NCBI RefSeq assembly: GCF_030913705.1
Contig: NZ_CP133190.1
Location: 1,240,001 to 1,304,000, forward strand
Direction of reading: 5' to 3'
Source: Anaerocolumna sp. MB42-C2
GTDB taxonomy: Bacteria; Bacillota; Clostridia; Lachnospirales; Lachnospiraceae
DNA: 64,000 nt
The position numbers and the translations under genes are program-made. Shown one piece after another: positions 46,032-54,114 of the stretch (the first letter of the stretch is position 1; each line of letters opens with the position of its first letter). The notes under the pieces were generated by a model. The model made no database searches and had not been told where the DNA came from. It was given only the letters and a program-made list of their open reading frames with translations.

Positions 46032-47391
46032 TTTTGGAAGCCTCCAAGCTGTTTTCCTTTAAATTTATTAAATTTTCTATATTATCTCTTTGTTTTAAAT
46101 CCTCAGGTTCGATAATGAGTTTCATTGCCCAGGGCGGTACCGAAGCATCTTCGTAGTTTTCTCTTAAAAAAGCAAAAGCTGTATCGTAAGGAGGTCTTGA
46201 TTGCGGGAAAGTTCCCTGACCATCTGTAAAATATATGAGTCCTTTTAAATTTCTAAATACTTTTTGTTTTAAAAGTTGATTTACATAATCAAATACCGGG
46301 CGAAAATCCGTTCCGCCATTTCCGATTAATTCAAAATGGTCCATATATTCCTTTAATTCATCCTGACCGGTTATTTTCCTATCGGACCGTACCTGTTCGT
46401 CACATTGGATAATATGTATATTTATTTTTCGGAAATAACTTTCGTTTTCTTTTAAAACAGTGTATGTCTGCTCCAGAAACTCTCTCACCAGTTCACCGGA
46501 ACAGGATAAAGAGGTATCAATTGCGATTACGATTTCCTCCACTTTCTTTGTTTCTTTGGACTCTTGCGGTTCAATCAAAGGCATATTACCATACAGCTGT
46601 AACCCGTAAGAATAAAGAAAAGTATCAAAAGAATCAATATCAACTACCGGTTCTTCTCGTAAAACAGCGAATTTTCTTAAGAACTTACGGTAATCATATT
46701 TTTTTCGGTTTTCTATTTTTACTTCTTCTTTTAGAGTTTCTGAGTTTTCGGCTTCCTCATTGGAAAATGTATCCATCTCTGTCTGCATCTTTTCACTGAT
46801 ATCTTTCCATTTTTGTTCCAGGGCTTCCATATTTGGATTTGGGCTTTGATTTGCATTCGGCCAAAGAGAATGATCATCCATTCGAAACTCCAGTTGCAGC
46901 TGCTCTAAATCCATAGGGGCCATATCAAGATTCAGGAGTAAACCATAAATTTTTTCTGCAGTGGGAACTTTAAATTTATTTCTAAGATTTTCATAAAAAA
47001 CCAGACGAAATCTGGATGATGGATATTTAACACACCGGTATCTGATGCCATCAATTATATATTCCATAGCAATATCACAGGCAAGATCCCAAATTACTTT
47101 ATTCTCCCTGTGCGGTTTAAACAGGTGACGGAAAATACAATGGAGAACTACATGCAGATAAGTCCTGTTTATAAGTATGGGATTGCTTTTAAAACGTTCT
47201 ATTAGAATTTCCGGATCATAAAAAAGTCCCATTCCATCCGTACCTAAAAATTTCGTACCTGGTTTATACTCATAGTGTAAACTGCTTAAAGGAAGATTTA
47301 GAAACCGCATATACAGACTTAATTCTGACCTTGCTTCCGTTAATATGGTTTTTCCTACTTTCTGCAGTTGTTTTTCTCTGTCTTCTTCCAT
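46021..47391 (-). CDS. VWA-like protein with N-terminal metallopeptidase-type domain
   Basis: A 456-residue protein. The N-terminal part (about 1-150) has the putative zinc motif HVVLHCIFRHLF (HxxxHxxxxH) and WDLACDIAMEYIID, as in the DUF2201-N metallopeptidase-like domain. The C-terminal part (about 275-430) is a VWA-like domain with MIDAS residues DTSLS, Thr in GGTDF and Asp in FTDGQG. The start at 47391 is supported by AGAGG; the frame extends eight codons further. It overlaps the MoxR gene and is its presumed partner. Biological role is unknown. Confidence 0.88.
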   Translation of the reverse strand: MEEDREKQLQKVGKTILTEARSELSLYMRFLNLPLSSLHYEYKPGTKFLGTDGMGLFYDPEILIERFKSNPILINRTYLHVVLHCIFRHLFKPHRENKVIWDLACDIAMEYIIDGIRYRCVKYPSSRFRLVFYENLRNKFKVPTAEKIYGLLLNLDMAPMDLEQLQLEFRMDDHSLWPNANQSPNPNMEALEQKWKDISEKMQTEMDTFSNEEAENSETLKEEVKIENRKKYDYRKFLRKFAVLREEPVVDIDSFDTFLYSYGLQLYGNMPLIEPQESKETKKVEEIVIAIDTSLSCSGELVREFLEQTYTVLKENESYFRKINIHIIQCDEQVRSDRKITGQDELKEYMDHFELIGNGGTDFRPVFDYVNQLLKQKVFRNLKGLIYFTDGQGTFPQSRPPYDTAFAFLRENYEDASVPPWAMKLIIEPEDLKQRDNIENLINLKENSLEASKNEY

Positions 47392-47443
47392 AATAATACC
47401 TCTTGCATAACACATCTGCGGGGGGGAGATACGTTACTGCCAC

Positions 47444-47459
47444 ATACCATTTATGGTAT
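47444..47459. other. hairpin before the VWA gene
   Basis: ATACCAT-TT-ATGGTAT, a 7-bp perfect palindromic stem about 55 bases upstream of the VWA-gene start, on the leader of that gene or the tail of the LRR gene. It lacks a U-tract. Confidence 0.4.
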
Positions 47460-47633
47460 TCCTTTCTTCCCTTATACTTTCATTCAACAATGCTTCAGCC
47501 CTTGCATAAGCCATGTACTGCAAATGATTTACTTCAATTATATCATGCCTTCCTGGTTTAAATCTAAAGATTAGTTATTTCAGTGCTTCTTCATAAATCT
47601 TGTATTCTGGCTTATCGGTATTTGCTTAAATGA

Positions 47634-48629
47634 TTATAGCTCAAAACTCTTTTCCTTTGGCGGATAATAAAACAGCCGTGCTTTTAATAAAATTCCCGCA
47701 CATTCCCTGCGCCCGGTTCTGACTGCTTCCTCCAAGGCCTCCGTATAAATTTCCTTGGACATAATTCCAAGATTGGTTAAAAAATTAAGACCGTCTATAT
47801 TATCTTTATGAATCATTATGTTTACAGCTTTATCAATATGTTTGGATATGTAACTCAAATACAGTTCTTCCAGACCCTCCTGCAATTTGTAAGGATATTT
47901 AAGCCTTACAAAAGCGATATTTAGAGCTGTTTCATGAATTGTCTGAATCTCTTCCAATTGAAAAACCAAATCATATTCTATTATATTCAGTTTTCCCTGT
48001 TCAAAGCACTGGCGGTACCGATAACCGGCTCCGTGAAGCTGATACTGAAAAACCCTCGCTGATATATTTTCAATAGATTCCTCATAATATTCCGGGAAAA
48101 TAAATACTCCTTTTTCTTCTCCCTTGATAAATGTTATACATAATTCACTTGTAAGTTCTGTTAAAATTCCTCTCACACCGGTTATGTCCTCCGGTTTTGC
48201 TTTCACATTAATAGACAAAAGCTTCTCACAGTTCATAAATGCACCATTATCTATTCTGATTTTTCCGCCGTACATATTTACCGTACTCAGTTCCTTACAA
48301 TTATAAAAAGCATATCCGTCGATTACCTCCAGATCCTCAGGTAAAGTAATCTCCTGCAACCGCTGTCCGTATATGTATTCTTTTTCACTGCCAGGTACCT
48401 TAAGACCCGCAATCTGCTCCTCAAGGATTTCAATTCCATCTGATAGTATGCTAAAAGCCCTCAGGGGATCTGAAAATGCATAAGGTCCTATTTTATTAAC
48501 TGAATATCCATTGATAAAGGAGGGCAGGCTCACTGTATTCCCATACCCTTTGCAGGCTATAATGGTTATTTTATTCTGGTCCAAAGTATATTGTATTGTT
48601 ATTTCAAGATTGGTATTATCCTGTTCCAA
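47634..48629 (-). CDS. leucine-rich-repeat (BspA-like) protein
   Basis: A 331-residue cytosolic protein. The middle (about 45-145) holds LRR_5-type repeats such as IGPYAFSDPLRAF, DGYAFYNCKELSTV and DNGAFMNCEKLLSI. The C-terminal half (about 150-331) is helical, possibly a repeat scaffold. There is no secretion signal. The start is a TTG; an AGAGG site lies about 13 bases upstream. It is read in the same direction as the VWA and MoxR genes, 242 bases upstream of the VWA start, so a common transcript is plausible. A recognition role in the triad is inference. Confidence 0.82.
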   Translation of the reverse strand: MEQDNTNLEITIQYTLDQNKITIIACKGYGNTVSLPSFINGYSVNKIGPYAFSDPLRAFSILSDGIEILEEQIAGLKVPGSEKEYIYGQRLQEITLPEDLEVIDGYAFYNCKELSTVNMYGGKIRIDNGAFMNCEKLLSINVKAKPEDITGVRGILTELTSELCITFIKGEEKGVFIFPEYYEESIENISARVFQYQLHGAGYRYRQCFEQGKLNIIEYDLVFQLEEIQTIHETALNIAFVRLKYPYKLQEGLEELYLSYISKHIDKAVNIMIHKDNIDGLNFLTNLGIMSKEIYTEALEEAVRTGRRECAGILLKARLFYYPPKEKSFEL

Positions 48630-48861
48630 TTTTATTAAAATTCCTCTCTTTTACGCATTTCATGGCATCTACTGCATGGGAATCCGTTTGCAATACATAC
48701 CGTTACCGGTCAAAGCTCTGTGTTAACTCCATCTTAATATTGTCCTTTCACAATAGTCATATATTTATGACTATGTAAGATAAATGTGCTCTCTTGTACT
48801 CTTTCAAGTTCTGATTTATATTATACTAATCATAATTAAAAAAATCAATGAGGTGTATCAG

Positions 48862-49059
48862 ATGTAAGAAGTATTAAAACTATTAAAAGAGAATGTAAAT
48901 GGATATCTTGCAACTATAGACAACGGAATGTGTTTGAACCGATAAAACAAGGATATAAATCCGCGGATAATCCTGTCTTTAAAGTATTTTATGTGGAACA
49001 TTGAGTTGCTTCCATTATGGATTTTTTCAGGAAAACCTCCAAGAAAAATCGAATTTTAA
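48862..49059 (+). pseudogene. remnant of a pyridoxamine-5'-phosphate-oxidase-like flavoprotein
   Basis: After GAGGTG comes ATG, immediately a TAA, then EVLKLLKENVNGYLATIDNG in frame; further on PVFKVFYVEH, a stop, and, after a frameshift, FSGKPPRKIEF. These match the start and end of small FMN-binding PNPOx-type proteins (about 130 residues). The remnant has stops, a frameshift and an internal deletion (198 bases instead of about 390). Confidence 0.65.
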
Positions 49060-49201
49060 GCTAGTTTAAACTTAAAAGAATCTAGCTTACTGTCACTTAA
49101 GTGATTGATTTCCAAATGATCTTGTCCTTGTGTCTATACATGCGAACCCTGCCTGAAAGGCTTTTTAGTACATAGGAAGTTCGTAGAAATAACTATGAAC
49201 T

Positions 49202-49229
49202 AAAAAAAGGATAGCACTAAGGCTATCCT
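49202..49229 (-). terminator. terminator of the cold-shock gene
   Basis: AGGATAGC (49208-49215) pairs with GCTATCCT (49222-49229), followed on the minus strand by TTTTTTTA. Confidence 0.85.
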
Positions 49230-49332
49230 ACAAAACGTTCAGATTAAAATTGATATAAATATTCAAATGGATAATTACTTTCTAACACCAGAATAATATA
49301 CTTTTTGAAACAATCCTCGTTTTATTCCGGAT

Positions 49333-49545
49333 TTAAGCTACACAAACATTAACAGCTTTCAGTTTTCTGCTGTCTTTAGGATCTTTTTCGATATCAAAAG
49401 TTACTTTCTGACCATCTTCTAAGCTCTTAAAGCCGTTCGTTACAATTGCTGAAAAATGTACGAAAACATCATCTCCACCGTTATCGTTAGTGATAAATCC
49501 AAATCCTTTTTGTGCATTAAACCATTTTACTGTACCGTTATTCAT
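49333..49545 (-). CDS. cspA: cold-shock protein
   Basis: A 70-residue OB-fold RNA chaperone. RNP1-type motif KGFGFITND and RNP2-type DVFVHFSAI are both present; the whole sequence [20 protein letters not shown] is textbook CspA. It binds single-stranded RNA/DNA and melts secondary structure at low temperature. GGAGG lies seven bases before the ATG. The 170-base leader, with hairpin and U-run, suggests post-transcriptional control. Cold-inducible versus constitutive expression cannot be decided from sequence. Confidence 0.96.
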   Translation of the reverse strand: MNNGTVKWFNAQKGFGFITNDNGGDDVFVHFSAIVTNGFKSLEDGQKVTFDIEKDPKDSRKLKAVNVCVA

Positions 49546-49647
49546 TTAGGTACCTCCATTATAATATTTATATCAATTTAAACACTCGAGTATACTTTCG
49601 TGTAAACACCTTGACCTGACTTTAGCAGACATCATATGTTAATAAAA

Positions 49648-49701
49648 AAGCTGATCATATTCACAAATCATCAAAAATGACTTACAAATATAGGTCAGCT
49701 T
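49648..49701 (-). promoter_or_regulatory. terminator-like hairpin in the csp leader
   Basis: AAGCTGA (49648-49654) pairs with TCAGCTT (49695-49701); the minus-strand transcript continues TTTTTTATT. It lies inside the leader, about 100 bases before the ATG. Confidence 0.5.
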
Positions 49702-49726
49702 CAAAATTTAAATTGATTATTAACAT

Positions 49727-49755
49727 AATATAACACACTTGTTTTAAAAAGTCAA
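49727..49755 (-). promoter_or_regulatory. promoter of the cold-shock gene
   Basis: TTGACT (minus strand, 49750-49755) and TATATT (49727-49732) with a 17-base spacer, about 180 bases upstream of the ATG. Confidence 0.72.
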
Positions 49756-49775
49756 GTAATTTTTTTATTTTTTTA

Positions 49776-50267
49776 CTAAAACATTGCATTATTAATTCTA
49801 AGTTTTGCCTGTTCCGTGGTTATATTAAAAACTATAGAGAATTCATCATTTAATAATTTTTCTACCCGCTGTAAATTTCTTTCATCCGTCATATTTAATG
49901 TCTTGCCTGTTTCAAGTTTCTTATTTCGCTCCCGTAGTATACCTTTTAGCATTGAAAGGCACTGCTTACATTCACACGCTTTTAATATATCACGATATTC
50001 TTTTTCTCTGGTTTTGTCATTCGCATTATATATTCCATTCATACTTGGAAGTTCTGATAAAAACAATTCCGCTTCTTCTAATGATGTTATTGATCGGAAC
50101 ATCAATTTATCCCGGTTTATTTTAACATATAATTTCCCGTTTAAGTCAAAAATAGGTGTTATTTGATAATATTGCTCCTGGGTTTCTACAAAACAGGGTA
50201 TACCTATGTCCTCAATTCTACATACTCCGCTATTTTTATAAACAATCATATCATTAATTTGATACAT
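49776..50267 (-). CDS. CarD-family transcription regulator
   Basis: A 163-residue RNA-polymerase-interacting protein. The N-terminal CarD/TRCF Tudor-like domain is MYQINDMIVYKNSGVCRIED (about 1-60), followed by a helical C-terminal domain rich in Lys/Arg. CarD proteins bind the polymerase beta subunit and stabilise open complexes. Its leader carries a hairpin with a U-tract. It ends about 20 bases before the csp promoter, so the two are separate units. Confidence 0.88.
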   Translation of the reverse strand: MYQINDMIVYKNSGVCRIEDIGIPCFVETQEQYYQITPIFDLNGKLYVKINRDKLMFRSITSLEEAELFLSELPSMNGIYNANDKTREKEYRDILKACECKQCLSMLKGILRERNKKLETGKTLNMTDERNLQRVEKLLNDEFSIVFNITTEQAKLRINNAMF

Positions 50268-50304
50268 ACTAATACCCTTACTTTCTGTGCTTTACAAAAG
50301 GAAA

Positions 50305-50344
50305 AAACTACTTCGACAACACTTTACTGTTATCTAAGTAGTTT
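50305..50344 (-). terminator. hairpin with U-tract upstream of carD
   Basis: AAACTACTT (50305-50313) pairs with AAGTAGTTT (50336-50344); the minus-strand tail is TTTCC. It may end the operon at 50477-52210, or act as a leader attenuator of carD, because the best carD promoter (extended -10 TGATATACT, 50356-50364) lies just upstream. Confidence 0.65.
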
Positions 50345-50476
50345 GTTATAGAAATAGTATATCACAAAATCTCAATTTCAGCTATCTATAAATAAGTTTT
50401 TTACCTTACTGCATATCGCTACTGTTCAGCCATAAAAGCAGCGCCTTTTCAGAAGTTTAAAACATCTTCTGATAAA

Positions 50477-50647
50477 TTATAGTATAGTATATTCGAAAAA
50501 TTCATATTTTAAATTGGTACCCTCCGTGATTTCAGGCGGCAATAAAGCCCGTGCAACCAGCTTTAATTCCGTCTCTGTAATATCCGTTCTTCTCAAATAC
50601 GCATAATCTCCATCAATTCTTTCAACGATATAGTTCCAGATTTCCAT
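50477..50647 (-). CDS. small protein resembling DUF3006
   Basis: A 56-residue frame, MEIWNYIVERIDGDYAYLRR..., starts 18 bases after the stop of the acetyltransferase gene with AAGGAATCGG upstream. The arrangement IVERIDGDYAYL ... VARALLPPEITEGTNL resembles DUF3006 proteins (small beta-barrels, xVDRFEGDxAVLE...LLP...EGDVL). It is probably the last gene of the ferredoxin/acetyltransferase operon. Function unknown. Confidence 0.62.
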   Translation of the reverse strand: MEIWNYIVERIDGDYAYLRRTDITETELKLVARALLPPEITEGTNLKYEFFEYTIL

Positions 50648-50665
50648 TCCGATTCCTTCTTTCTA

Positions 50666-51106
50666 TTATGTATCCAACCGTTTTAATTGCTGAATATTCT
50701 TATTTCGATATATTAAATCCTCTCTTTTTGTAAATCCTTGTTTTTCCCAAAAAGAATTACCTGTTTCATTTTTTTCAAAAGCTACCAGCGCAACTTTGTT
50801 AATTCCCTCCAGTTTTAATGCTTCCATAACATGTTCAAGTAAAGTGGCTGCAATTCCTTTTTTTCTGTGTTCTAAAGCTACGGCCGTATGGTGAATAAAT
50901 CCTCTTCTTCCGTCATGACCGCTTAATATAGCCCCAATAATATTTCCTTTCTCCTCCGCAACAAAACAAGTAACAGGATTTCGTTTTAAATATCTCTCAA
51001 TCCCTGCTTTGGAATCATCGAGATTATTAAGCCCCATACCTGGGGTGTGAATCCATAAATCATATACTCCATCATAATCCTCTAATGTCATATTCCTTAT
51101 TACCAT
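50666..51106 (-). CDS. GNAT-family N-acetyltransferase
   Basis: A 146-residue single-domain GNAT. The acetyl-CoA binding segment is HHTAVALEHRKKGIAATLLEHVM, followed by VALVAFEKNETGNSFWEKQGF. It starts 18 bases after the ferredoxin-type gene with GGAGG, so it is the middle gene of a three-gene operon. The substrate is not evident. Confidence 0.9.
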   Translation of the reverse strand: MVIRNMTLEDYDGVYDLWIHTPGMGLNNLDDSKAGIERYLKRNPVTCFVAEEKGNIIGAILSGHDGRRGFIHHTAVALEHRKKGIAATLLEHVMEALKLEGINKVALVAFEKNETGNSFWEKQGFTKREDLIYRNKNIQQLKRLDT

Positions 51107-51124
51107 CTTTTACTTACCTCCAAC

Positions 51125-52210
51125 CTATTTATCAGTCATGTATTTCCTATAACATTTGTTATACAGAAACCTGGTCGTATAAGAAAGGGTCCGAGTCGGA
51201 CAGGCATCAACACAGTGGCTGCAGCCGACACATCGTAAACTTATCACCGATTCTCCTAACATAGCTTTACTCTTAATGTCAATTGACATAGGACATGTTT
51301 CATTACACTGACCGCATTGTATACATTTTGTATTACCAGTCGTTATTTTTTGTCCTGATAATTTACTGAGTAACCCCAGAAATGTTCCCAACGGACAATA
51401 ATAACAATATCCCCTGCCAATGAAAGCAATCCAAAAGTATAGTATCATAAGAAGTTCGGCGGTAAGGTATTTATAATTTTCCACTTTACTAATTACTTGA
51501 GGAATACCTGGGATTGATATACCTGATAAAAATAATATCCACCATATTGTAAAGAAAAGTGCGATTCCAAGAAAAACCCAGCGGATTATGGTAAATGCAA
51601 ATAGCATTTTAGGCTTTAACTTTTTCTTTTTTCCTATAAGGGGAATGGCCGAATCAAAAACTTCCGCAGCAAATCCATTAAAAAGACATAAGGTTGAGCA
51701 TTGCCAACGCCTCCCGAATAACAGGGTCCCTACAATCACTAAAATGCTGAAACATAAATAAAATATTAAGACTGCTGATATTCCTGCTATTCCCCAACTT
51801 TGTAAGTGACTCTGGTAAATCGAAGATTCTGGGTATAACAGCTGCAAGGGAATTGTAGTCCATGGCAGCGGCATAACAAAAAAGTATATTTCTCCATTAT
51901 TTAAAAATATAGGTGTAATAATATGTACAATTAAAGCAGTAATGATAAATCCAATTAAATTTCTTTTCCGTTTCCAGGTTCTATGGGACTTCAAAATTAT
52001 TTTCAGCGTTAAAACAGAACATATTAATATAAATATGGTCTTAATCCAGTTCTCGTAAAATTGCCAGAACCATGATATCAATGCTGCGGTTTTGGGAGTT
52101 GCATGGCTGGCATAACCGTAATTTATTCCTGCTATAATGATACAGAGACTAATGTAAATCCAAAGAATCGTTTTTAATGCTACTAACTCTTTTGACTTTT
52201 TTGCTCTCAT
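51125..52210 (-). CDS. membrane polyferredoxin (NapH/4Fe-4S type)
   Basis: A 361-residue membrane protein with about six helices (residues 1-280) and a cytosolic ferredoxin tail with two 4Fe-4S clusters, CIQCGQCNETCP and CVGCSHCVDACP. The motif GRGYCYYCPLGTFLG, common in NapH/CcoG-type proteins, precedes them, and a further Cys pair lies in RWQCSTLCLF. It would relay electrons across or along the membrane; the partner and substrate are unknown. Upstream RBS AGAGGAAC. Confidence 0.88.
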   Translation of the reverse strand: MRAKKSKELVALKTILWIYISLCIIIAGINYGYASHATPKTAALISWFWQFYENWIKTIFILICSVLTLKIILKSHRTWKRKRNLIGFIITALIVHIITPIFLNNGEIYFFVMPLPWTTIPLQLLYPESSIYQSHLQSWGIAGISAVLIFYLCFSILVIVGTLLFGRRWQCSTLCLFNGFAAEVFDSAIPLIGKKKKLKPKMLFAFTIIRWVFLGIALFFTIWWILFLSGISIPGIPQVISKVENYKYLTAELLMILYFWIAFIGRGYCYYCPLGTFLGLLSKLSGQKITTGNTKCIQCGQCNETCPMSIDIKSKAMLGESVISLRCVGCSHCVDACPTRTLSYTTRFLYNKCYRKYMTDK

Positions 52211-52286
52211 TTTGTTATTAAGTTCCTCTCTGAACTTCTGTTTAATTCAATTATAATTGTGTATATTTATTAAGTCAATCCATAAA

Positions 52287-52327
52287 AATAGCCGCTAATT
52301 AAGATTTATACTTAACCAGCGGTTATT
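52287..52327 (-). terminator. terminator of the glutathione peroxidase gene
   Basis: AATAGCCGCT (52287-52296) pairs with AGCGGTTATT (52318-52327), followed on the minus strand by TTTTATGG; about 40 bases after the stop codon. Confidence 0.75.
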
Positions 52328-52367
52328 AGCTCCACCCCTTTGCTTCTTATAGTGCAAGTGATGTTCT

Positions 52368-52844
52368 CTATTTTAAAAGCGCAGCTATGTCTTTCTCTAA
52401 CTTTTCAGGTTTATCCGTAGGGCTATAACGTGCAATAACATTTCCCTCACGGTTTATTAAAAACTTAGTGAAATTCCACTTTATATTCGTTCCCATTAAA
52501 CCTCCCTTAGCTTTTTTTAAAAAAGTATAAAGTGGGGCAGCGTTTTTACCATTCACATCAATTTTCGTAAACCGAGGAAAAGTTGTACCGTAATTTAGCG
52601 TGCAGAAACTGTTAATTTCGGCATCACTGCCCGGTGCCTGTTTTGCAAACTGGTTGCAGGGAAAATCTAAAATTTCAAAACCCTGATTTTGGTATTTAGT
52701 GTACAGTTTCTGCAAACCCTCATATTGAGGTGTAAAACCGCAGCCTGTTGCTGTATTCACAATTAGAAGAACTTTTCCCTTAAAGTTTTCTAAAGCAATC
52801 TCTTTATTCTGTATGTTTTTAACCTTATAATCATATATACTCAT
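52368..52844 (-). CDS. glutathione peroxidase-type thiol peroxidase
   Basis: A 158-residue thioredoxin-fold peroxidase. The peroxidatic Cys is in [12 protein letters not shown], and the second motif FPCNQF holds a resolving Cys, so it is the Cys (not Sec) type; Gln and Trp partners are in FPCNQF and WNFTKFLI. Most bacterial homologues use thioredoxin instead of glutathione. AAAGGA precedes the ATG. It is a single gene with a strong promoter and an inverted repeat near the start site. Role: removal of hydroperoxides. Confidence 0.94.
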   Translation of the reverse strand: MSIYDYKVKNIQNKEIALENFKGKVLLIVNTATGCGFTPQYEGLQKLYTKYQNQGFEILDFPCNQFAKQAPGSDAEINSFCTLNYGTTFPRFTKIDVNGKNAAPLYTFLKKAKGGLMGTNIKWNFTKFLINREGNVIARYSPTDKPEKLEKDIAALLK

Positions 52845-52905
52845 AGTTTAAAGTCCTTTCGATGAATAATTGCTATTAAGTTATCATTTGTATTTTTTAA
52901 AATTT

Positions 52906-52950
52906 AATTGTTTACAATTTTATTATATTCATTTCATCTTCTATTGTCAA
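52906..52950 (-). promoter_or_regulatory. glutathione peroxidase promoter with palindrome
   Basis: TTGACA (minus strand, 52945-52950) and TATAAT (52922-52927) with 17 bases between: a consensus promoter. The perfect palindrome AATTGTTTACAATT (52906-52919) lies immediately downstream, over the probable start site. Confidence 0.75.
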
Positions 52951-52974
52951 GTAAGAATTAATGAGGACGTATTA

Positions 52975-53019
52975 ATTTTAAAAGCTGTGTTTTCCTTGGG
53001 AAAACACAGCTTTTAAAAT
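52975..53019. terminator. 21-bp perfect hairpin terminator
   Basis: ATTTTAAAAGCTGTGTTTTCC (arm 52975-52995) is complemented exactly at 52999-53019 with a three-base loop. It carries T-runs on both strands and ends the AraC-family gene. Confidence 0.7.
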
Positions 53020-53073
53020 TATATTCTATAAATATTTAGTTATATCAGTAAACACCGGTTATCCCATGATTAC

Positions 53074-53928
53074 TTATAACTTTTTCGTAACCGGAATCCA
53101 AATCTCAAATTTAGCATTTTTGGGTTCGGCATTCAGGTACAATTCAATATCAGGTGCATTGGCATATTCATATCCTGAAGTTGGAAGCCATTCTGTAACA
53201 ATTCTTTTCTCCAGTTCCTGAATGGAAGCAGGCATCGTACCCTCACCTCTAAATATAGCCCATGTTGCAGCCGGCACTGTGTACTCCTCAAACGGTTCTT
53301 CTAAAGGTTGATCACTTGCTACGGCAATAAAATATCTCCATTCTTCTTTCTCGATACAGACACTGACACCAAGTACCCCCATAGGCTCTTTATTTATCAT
53401 TGCAGCAATTTTTTCAAGAGTACCATCCATAGCAATCTTCTGCCACATCTGAGGTACAACTTCAAAATTTTTTTCGATATCCTGAGCTAACGGCTCAGCT
53501 ACACCGATGATTCTAAATGCATTCTTTTTTTCAATCCTGTAATTCATTTCAGCAGCTCCCTTAATTGTAATTTTGAAGCTGACAGGCGGATAAGCCTTTA
53601 AGGTTACACCGTCAGCCTTTGCCTGCGAGGGTGTAATACCATGAACATTAGAAAATGCACGGGTAAATGCCGTTGGAGAATCATATCCATACTTAATTGC
53701 GACATCAATTACTTTTTCCTCTCCGCTTTGCAGATCAACTGCAGCCATAGCCATACGCCTTAAGCGGATATATTCGGAAAGCGGCACATTTGCAATATAG
53801 GAAAACATTCGTTGAAAATGAAAGACAGAACAGCAGGCAATCTTGGCAGCCTGTTCGTAATCTATTTCATCCGATAAATGTTCTTCAATATAATTAACAG
53901 CGTTGTTCAAACGTTCAATCCATTCCAT
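53074..53928 (-). CDS. AraC-family regulator with GyrI-like effector domain
   Basis: A 284-residue regulator of the Rob/SoxS-like type. N-terminal AraC helix-turn-helices (about 1-105; AAKIACCSVFHFQRMFSYIA, IKYGYDSPTAFTRAFSNVHG) are followed by a GyrI/AraE effector-binding domain (about 120-284; ends KNAKFEIWIPVTKKL) that binds drugs or small hydrophobic ligands. AAGGAG lies before the ATG. No obvious target gene is adjacent; the ligand is unknown. Confidence 0.92.
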   Translation of the reverse strand: MEWIERLNNAVNYIEEHLSDEIDYEQAAKIACCSVFHFQRMFSYIANVPLSEYIRLRRMAMAAVDLQSGEEKVIDVAIKYGYDSPTAFTRAFSNVHGITPSQAKADGVTLKAYPPVSFKITIKGAAEMNYRIEKKNAFRIIGVAEPLAQDIEKNFEVVPQMWQKIAMDGTLEKIAAMINKEPMGVLGVSVCIEKEEWRYFIAVASDQPLEEPFEEYTVPAATWAIFRGEGTMPASIQELEKRIVTEWLPTSGYEYANAPDIELYLNAEPKNAKFEIWIPVTKKL

Positions 53929-54114
53929 CTGTTCAGCTCCTTATGAATTAAGTATACCAGCTTTCATATTATTCACCTCTCATTTACATGACCAATAATG
54001 AGAGGTAATCTTACTTTAATCAATTCTATCGTAATCGCTAACCAAAACAGTTTGATTTATTTTATATTAATAGAGATAAATTTACAACCATTATCTTTTC
54101 GATTAATAGTATTT

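Noticed and set aside
50449..50473. Terminator TCAGAAG/CTTCTGA after the 56-residue gene
   Set aside because: No U-run follows on either strand; the hairpin at 50305-50344 is a better candidate.
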